Shown here in pieces: positions 59,999-64,000 of a stretch of 64,000 nucleotides of DNA. Under the pieces are notes generated by a model. That model had not been told where the DNA came from and made no database searches. It worked only from the letters and a program-made list of their open reading frames with translations. Source of the DNA: Armatimonadota bacterium. Its GTDB lineage: Bacteria; Armatimonadota; Zipacnadia; UBA1398; JAKPQA01. How positions within the stretch are numbered: position 1 is the first letter of the stretch; each line of letters starts with the position of its first letter. The position numbers were made by a program, and so were the translations under genes. Location of the stretch: assembly GCA_029547025.1 (NCBI GenBank), contig JAKPQA010000068.1, forward strand, positions 1 through 64,000, given 5' to 3'.

Positions 59999-62020
59999 AT
60001 GACCGCGCTGCTTGGCTCTCTCGTCCCAGTGCTTGCCCAGATGCCGCTCGCGCCGGGAGATCCGGCCCTGACGGTCTACGTGTCCGCTCAGGGCAACGAT
60101 GAATGGTCCGGCATGGTCCGCGAACCCCGTGCGGATGGTACGGACGGCCCCCTTGCGTCACTGGCGGGCGCCCGCGACGCCATCCGCGAGCGCCGGAGAC
60201 GTCATGGGGGGCCGGAGCCTGGCGGCTATGTGATTGAGGTGGCCGGCGGCACGTACTTCCTGGACGATACCTTCGTGCTGGGGCCGGACGACTCGGGCAC
60301 TGGCGCCAGTCCGGTCACGTACCGGGCGGCGGCGGGTGAGCCTGTCATCATCAGTGGCGGCCGGCCCATCGGCGACTGGCGGGAGACCGTGGTCGATGGA
60401 AAGGCGTTGTGGGCGGCACACGTACCCGGTGTCGCCGAGGGCGAATGGTGGTTCACCGAGTTGTTCGTGAATGGCGGACGGCGCGACCGAACGCGTCTGC
60501 CCGAGGAGGGGTACTATCACTTCGCCGGGTTCGTTTCCGAGGAGGAAGCGAACGCCCCGTGGAGCACCGGCCAGACCCAGATGAGGTTCGAAGGCGAGGA
60601 CCTCAAACCGTGGCGGAACCTGCCGGATGTTGACATCATCGGACTCACATTGTGGATCAGCAACCGCATGCCCATTGAGTCAGTGGACACCGAGCGGGGC
60701 ATTGTCACGTTCGGGAAGCCCAGCCGGTTCAAGCTCAACGATGACCACCAGCCGCGGGGCTGCCGGTACTGGGTCGAGAACGTGTTCGAGGCGCTGAATG
60801 CGCCGGGACAGTGGTATCTCGATCGCCCGACCGGAACGCTCTACTACATGCCGCTCCCCGGGGAGTCCGTGGACACCGTGCAGGCCATCGCGCCCCGCCT
60901 GGCCTGTGCAGTTCGCGTTGAAGGCGATCCCAACCGGGGCATTCCGGTGGAGGGTGTTACCTTCGAGGGGCTGACCTTCAGCCACACCGAGTGGCGCTAT
61001 CCGGGTGACAGTGCGGGCGATGGTCAGGCCGCGGTGAGCTGCCCGGGTGTGGTCGTTCTTCAGAGCGCGAACCACTGCACGCTGAAGGACTGCACCGTGA
61101 ACCAGTCAGGAAACTACGCGGTGGAACTACTTGGCCCGGCCGAGTCGAACGTGATCGAGGGCTGCACGTTCCACGACCTGGGCGGGGGCGGCGTGAAGCT
61201 GGGCCACGGCACGAATGGGACCACCGTGGCAGACTGCCGCATCTTCGACGGCGGCAAACTGCACCATGCGGCCGTGGGTGTGTTGATCCTGCACAGCAGC
61301 GGCAATACCGTGATCCACAACGACATCCACGATCTCTTCTACACGGGCGTATCGGTGGGCTGGACGTGGGGCTATGCACCGAGTGAGGCGAACCACAATC
61401 TGATCGCCTACAACCACATCCATCACCTCGGCAAGGGGGTCCTCAGTGATATGGGCGGGATCTACTCACTCGGGATCTCGCCAGGCACGGAGCTCCGGAA
61501 CAACCTGATCCATGATGTGGAGTCGTACAGCTACGGCGGCTGGGGGCTCTACACCGACGAGGGCAGCAGCGACATGCTGCTTGAGGACAATGTGGTCTAC
61601 CGAACCAAGACGGGGAGCTTCCACCAGCACTACGGTAGGGAGAACGTGGTCCGGAACAACATCCTCGCCTTCGCGCGGGTCGGCCAGATCCAGCGCACGC
61701 GGCAGGAGGAGCATATCTCGTTCACCTTCGAGAACAACATCGTCTACTGGACCGAAGGACCATTGCTTCACGGAAGCTGGGGCGATGACAAGTACGTGTT
61801 CGCGAGGAACGTCTACTGGCAGGCCAACGGAGAGCCATTCGACTTCGCCGGGAGGTCGCTTGAGGAGTGGCAGGCGGCCGGCATGGATGTTGACAGCATC
61901 GTCGCCGACCCGCTGTTCGTGGATCCCGAGAACGGAGACTTCACACTCAGGCCGGAGTCCCCGGCGCTCAAGCTGGGGTTCCGCCCCATCGACCTGTCGG
62001 CCGTGGGGCCGAGGAGATAG
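59999..62020 (+). CDS. Exported right-handed parallel beta-helix protein (GH141-like)
   Basis: 673 aa. A short signal ([13 protein letters not shown]) leads into [13 protein letters not shown] and [19 protein letters not shown], then [40 protein letters not shown], the opening of large beta-helix enzymes such as GH141. The helix coils are visible: [53 protein letters not shown] and so on to residue 600. Catalytic residues cannot be fixed by eye. GGAGGCCTCC lies before ATG 59999. It could cleave xylan, fucosylated pectin or related glycans. Confidence 0.75.
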   Translation: MTALLGSLVPVLAQMPLAPGDPALTVYVSAQGNDEWSGMVREPRADGTDGPLASLAGARDAIRERRRRHGGPEPGGYVIEVAGGTYFLDDTFVLGPDDSGTGASPVTYRAAAGEPVIISGGRPIGDWRETVVDGKALWAAHVPGVAEGEWWFTELFVNGGRRDRTRLPEEGYYHFAGFVSEEEANAPWSTGQTQMRFEGEDLKPWRNLPDVDIIGLTLWISNRMPIESVDTERGIVTFGKPSRFKLNDDHQPRGCRYWVENVFEALNAPGQWYLDRPTGTLYYMPLPGESVDTVQAIAPRLACAVRVEGDPNRGIPVEGVTFEGLTFSHTEWRYPGDSAGDGQAAVSCPGVVVLQSANHCTLKDCTVNQSGNYAVELLGPAESNVIEGCTFHDLGGGGVKLGHGTNGTTVADCRIFDGGKLHHAAVGVLILHSSGNTVIHNDIHDLFYTGVSVGWTWGYAPSEANHNLIAYNHIHHLGKGVLSDMGGIYSLGISPGTELRNNLIHDVESYSYGGWGLYTDEGSSDMLLEDNVVYRTKTGSFHQHYGRENVVRNNILAFARVGQIQRTRQEEHISFTFENNIVYWTEGPLLHGSWGDDKYVFARNVYWQANGEPFDFAGRSLEEWQAAGMDVDSIVADPLFVDPENGDFTLRPESPALKLGFRPIDLSAVGPRR

Positions 62021-62023
62021 GGA

Positions 62024-62658
62024 TCAGGTGCCCCGAGGGGCTGCCGCGAAGTGCTCGCGCAGGAACTCGCGCAGGCCATCAGAGGCAGGGTCGGCGCAGC
62101 GAGTGAGGCCAGCATGCTTCGCGATTGCCTGGTAGACGGCAGGGCTGACGCGCCTGTTGGCCGCCCGCAGGGCCGCCTCGAATGCCTCCTTGGGTTGGGC
62201 GGGTTTGGAAGTGCCGGGGGGGCAATAGGGCGCGATGGCGCGCGCCAGATCGGCCATTGACAGGCCGATCGCGTCCGCTGTTGCCGAACTGCCGAACGGC
62301 ACCCACGCCTCGAGTTCCGGGCTGATGCATAGCGCGCGCGATCGCCCCAGCCGCCCCCGTTGAGCTGCTTTTCGACGTGCCTGCAGACGGAGTCTGGGTC
62401 CCCCGGTCGGCCGGATCCGTGATAGTCGAACACCACGAGCGCCAGTCGATGGGTCCTGAGCATGCCACGGAGGATCTGGACACAGCTCGCAACTACGCCG
62501 GCATCCCTCTGGGGGTGCACTATGATATCGAAGCTGAACGGGTCCAACCCGAGCGCCTTGCGCCGGAGAGAGAGCAACGTGTCAAGCGTGGCCCGCATCT
62601 TGGAGTCTGCAGCAAGCACTACGAGGTCAGTCTGGTAGTTCTCAGAAACCTTCGTCAC
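62024..62658 (-). pseudogene. Inactivated DUF4276 (TOPRIM-like) gene
   Basis: The reading frame starts at GTG 62658, overlapping the ancestral stop of the ATPase gene as GTGA. Residues 1-110 (TDLVVLAADSKMRATLDTLL, ALVVFDYHGSGRPGDPDSVC) match DUF4276. In the CG-repeat at 62332-62340 the frame breaks (one base missing or two extra), and the continuation LCISPELEAWVPFGSSATAD is in another frame down to 62024. By my recollection the family has FDHEGSG, so FDYHGSG also lacks the conserved acidic residue. An assembly error in the CG tract is the alternative. Confidence 0.72.
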
Positions 62659-63334
62659 GCGAGTACACCGGCCGCATTCAGGAGGCTGAGGTCGACCTCG
62701 TCCTGCTACGCAGTCAGCCGCGGATGGTCTTCGCCGGCAACTATGTCCGTGTTACCATTCACGTCGCGCGCGAAACAGGGCACCTGCCCCGTTGTCGCCA
62801 TCCAGAGCAATGCAGGCGAGTGGGTCGCCAGAAGCACCTGGTGGTCCCACATGGACCTCAGACTGTCGAGGACCGTCTCAATGGCTCCTGGGTGAACGCC
62901 GTTCTCGGGCTCTTCGATCATGAACGCGCCGGCCTCGTCCCACGGATAGTACGCGAGCAGTGTCAGAGCGAGGAGACGCAGGGTGCCGTCGGAGACCAAC
63001 CACGCAGGCACGGTGAGGTCCGAGGCATACTCGACCCGCATGATGCAATGCCGGCAGTCACCCCTCACCGTCGCAGTAATGTCGCGGAGGTCACAGAGGG
63101 CAGAGCGCAAGTGCTCGATCCACTGCTCAGAGGCGTCAGGGCGCCTCCTCCGAAGGTCGCGGATAGCCCAAGCCAGGTTCGCCCCGTCATTGGCCAGGGG
63201 GCCGTCCTGGGCGGGCAGGGCCGTCTCATCTGAGCGGCGTCCAGGTGGATATAGTGGATGCCCCGAGAGAGGAGACCGCGTACCCAGTGTATCTCCGGGT
63301 ACAGCCCCTGGCGCGCGTCGTCGCCTTCCGACAC
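62655..63334 (-). pseudogene. Inactivated AAA-family (OLD/AAA_21-like) ATPase remnant
   Basis: Only the C-terminal third of an ABC/OLD-type ATPase is left. It starts directly after the neighbouring glycosidase with RGLLSRGIHYIHLDAAQM. At the G-run 63209-63211 a base is missing, and the proper sequence QDGPLANDGANLAWAIRDL continues in another frame. Then VPAWLVSDGTLRLLALTLLA, IEEPENGVHPGAIETVLDSL and VLLATHSPALL, i.e. signature, Walker B and switch. A TAG at 62708-62706 stands where Trp is expected, after which QDEVDLSLLNAAGVLA reaches the natural stop at 62655. Walker A is absent, so it cannot work. Confidence 0.8.
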
Positions 63335-63337
63335 ACC

Positions 63338-64000
63338 CTATCCCAGGGGCTTGCTGGTGAGGAGTCCGATGCCGCGGCCGAGACTCCCGACAGCACAGTA
63401 GTAGAGGTAGTAGGTATCATTCGCTGGGTTGTAGACGAGCGAGGTCTTGTGGGCGTACTGCTCATCGAGGCCGGTGGGGTGGCCGCCGGCCTTGTAGATG
63501 GGCTCGGCGCGGGCCGTCCAGTTCACCAGATCGCGCGAGAAGGCCAGCATAATGTGGGCGTGTCCGTCGGGTGCCACGCCGAAGTAGAACATGACCCAGT
63601 GGTCGCCGTGCCGATAGACCTTGGGGTCGGAGGCGAAGTTCTGGTCGTACCCGCCGGCGCGATTGCGGACGATCGGGTTGCCGGGGTAGCGGCGCCAGGC
63701 CAGCAGGTCCTCCGAGAGCGCCAGGCCGCTCTGCTCGATGGGTCCGTTGGCGGCGTTGTAGAAGTTGTAGAAGCGCCCCTCGTGTTCGACGAGCCAAGGC
63801 TGGTAGACGCAGTCGCGTTCCCACTCGGCAGCATCGGGGTCGTGGATGGAGAGGATGTATGAGTCCTTCGCTCGGCGCCACGAAAGGCCGTCATCGCTAA
63901 CCGCAACGCCCTCATAGCCCGGTCGAAGTTCGTAGCCGCCCTGGAGCGGGTAGCAGCCATACAAGGTCCAGAACCGCCCGTGGCGCCTCTTCAGCATCCG
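63338..64000 (-). CDS. Glycoside hydrolase with five-bladed propeller (GH43/GH130-like), partial
   Basis: At least 220 residues; the gene runs off the right edge of the window, so the N-terminus is missing and the ATG at 63997 may be internal. Repeats of the propeller type are seen: GYEGVAVSDDGLSWRRAKDS, YQPWLVEHEGRFYNFYNAAN, YRRYPGNPIV-like WRRYPGNPIVRN, DPKVYRHGDHWVMFYFGV, AFSRDLVNWTARAEPIYKA. This pattern of xxWxxxG and Asp before Pro occurs in GH43, GH32 and GH130 enzymes. It ends 4 bp before the ATPase remnant on the same strand. Confidence 0.78.
   Translation of the reverse strand, partial: RMLKRRHGRFWTLYGCYPLQGGYELRPGYEGVAVSDDGLSWRRAKDSYILSIHDPDAAEWERDCVYQPWLVEHEGRFYNFYNAANGPIEQSGLALSEDLLAWRRYPGNPIVRNRAGGYDQNFASDPKVYRHGDHWVMFYFGVAPDGHAHIMLAFSRDLVNWTARAEPIYKAGGHPTGLDEQYAHKTSLVYNPANDTYYLYYCAVGSLGRGIGLLTSKPLG

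Noticed and set aside
62706-63110. Stand-alone 134-codon ORF on the minus strand
   Set aside because: It is the middle of the frameshifted ATPase remnant, not an independent gene.

Overview
The window is GC-rich bacterial DNA with clear Shine-Dalgarno sites (GGAGG type), frequent GTG and TTG starts and consensus-like sigma-70 promoters. No rRNA is present and I cannot name the organism. The gene mix (a planctomycete-style UVR-motif protein, sulfatases, Tat-exported Gfo/Idh/MocA oxidoreductases, GH2/GH15/GH51/beta-helix enzymes, a two-domain KaiC-like ATPase, a corrinoid protein plus a UroD-type methyltransferase) suggests an uncultured heterotroph near Planctomycetota, Armatimonadota or Hydrogenedentota. 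That placement is an inference. It is chromosome-like: I see no plasmid, phage, IS element or CRISPR array.

Layout. 1-6.3 kb: a tRNA-Glu(CTC) behind an exact TTGACA-N17-TATAAT promoter, a lytic transglycosylase, a winged-helix-like protein directly followed by a KaiC/RAD55-type double ATPase, AcpS, a translin-family protein, an RDD membrane protein, and a corrinoid protein with its own promoter, GC-rich leader and terminator. 6.4-9.5 kb: signal peptidase I, a TPR protein and a UVR-motif protein; two convergent pairs here end on a shared CTAG. 9.5-17.9 kb (minus): Gfo/Idh/MocA, PHP, thioredoxin reductase, adenylosuccinate lyase and hydantoinase/oxoprolinase, behind one good promoter, then a GH15 enzyme. 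18-26.3 kb: an exported thioredoxin-fold/TPR protein, an ABC exporter, a GAF histidine kinase, a GT-C glycosyltransferase, an exported protein and a sugar nucleotidyltransferase.

26.3-45.6 kb is mostly polysaccharide and carbohydrate related. It holds a sulfatase-fold protein with Thr at the formylglycine position, a membrane-anchored MEMO1-AMMECR1 fusion with a Tat-type DUF362 protein, a lipoprotein, a GH2 enzyme with a LamG-like insertion, a GH51 enzyme, an FAD oxidoreductase, and a four-gene minus-strand operon (Cys-type sulfatase, Tat TIM-barrel-like protein, tetraheme cytochrome, FG-GAP propeller). A zinc-ribbon membrane protein and a class II aldolase follow.

45.8-57.3 kb: a Tat-type Gfo/Idh/MocA protein, NADP-type glutamate dehydrogenase behind a palindrome-rich upstream region, a PEP-synthase-like protein with a degenerate KaiC-like N-terminus, an exported esterase, two adjacent lipoproteins sharing an Arg/Leu/Gly/Cys motif, and three pilin-like genes. 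57.4-64 kb: a PHP-like protein, a UroD-family methyltransferase, a parallel beta-helix protein, the decayed remains of a two-gene AAA ATPase/DUF4276 (TOPRIM-like) module, and a five-bladed-propeller glycosidase cut by the window edge.

Overall the cell appears to export many enzymes that take apart sulfated or branched glycans, oxidise the sugars with FAD and Gfo/Idh/MocA enzymes, and use corrinoid-dependent methyl transfer. The most unusual points are the KaiC/winged-helix/translin neighbourhood, the degenerate-KaiC/PEP-synthase fusion, the sulfatase-cytochrome operon, the Thr-type sulfatase homologue, the lipoprotein pair and the inactivated defence-like module.
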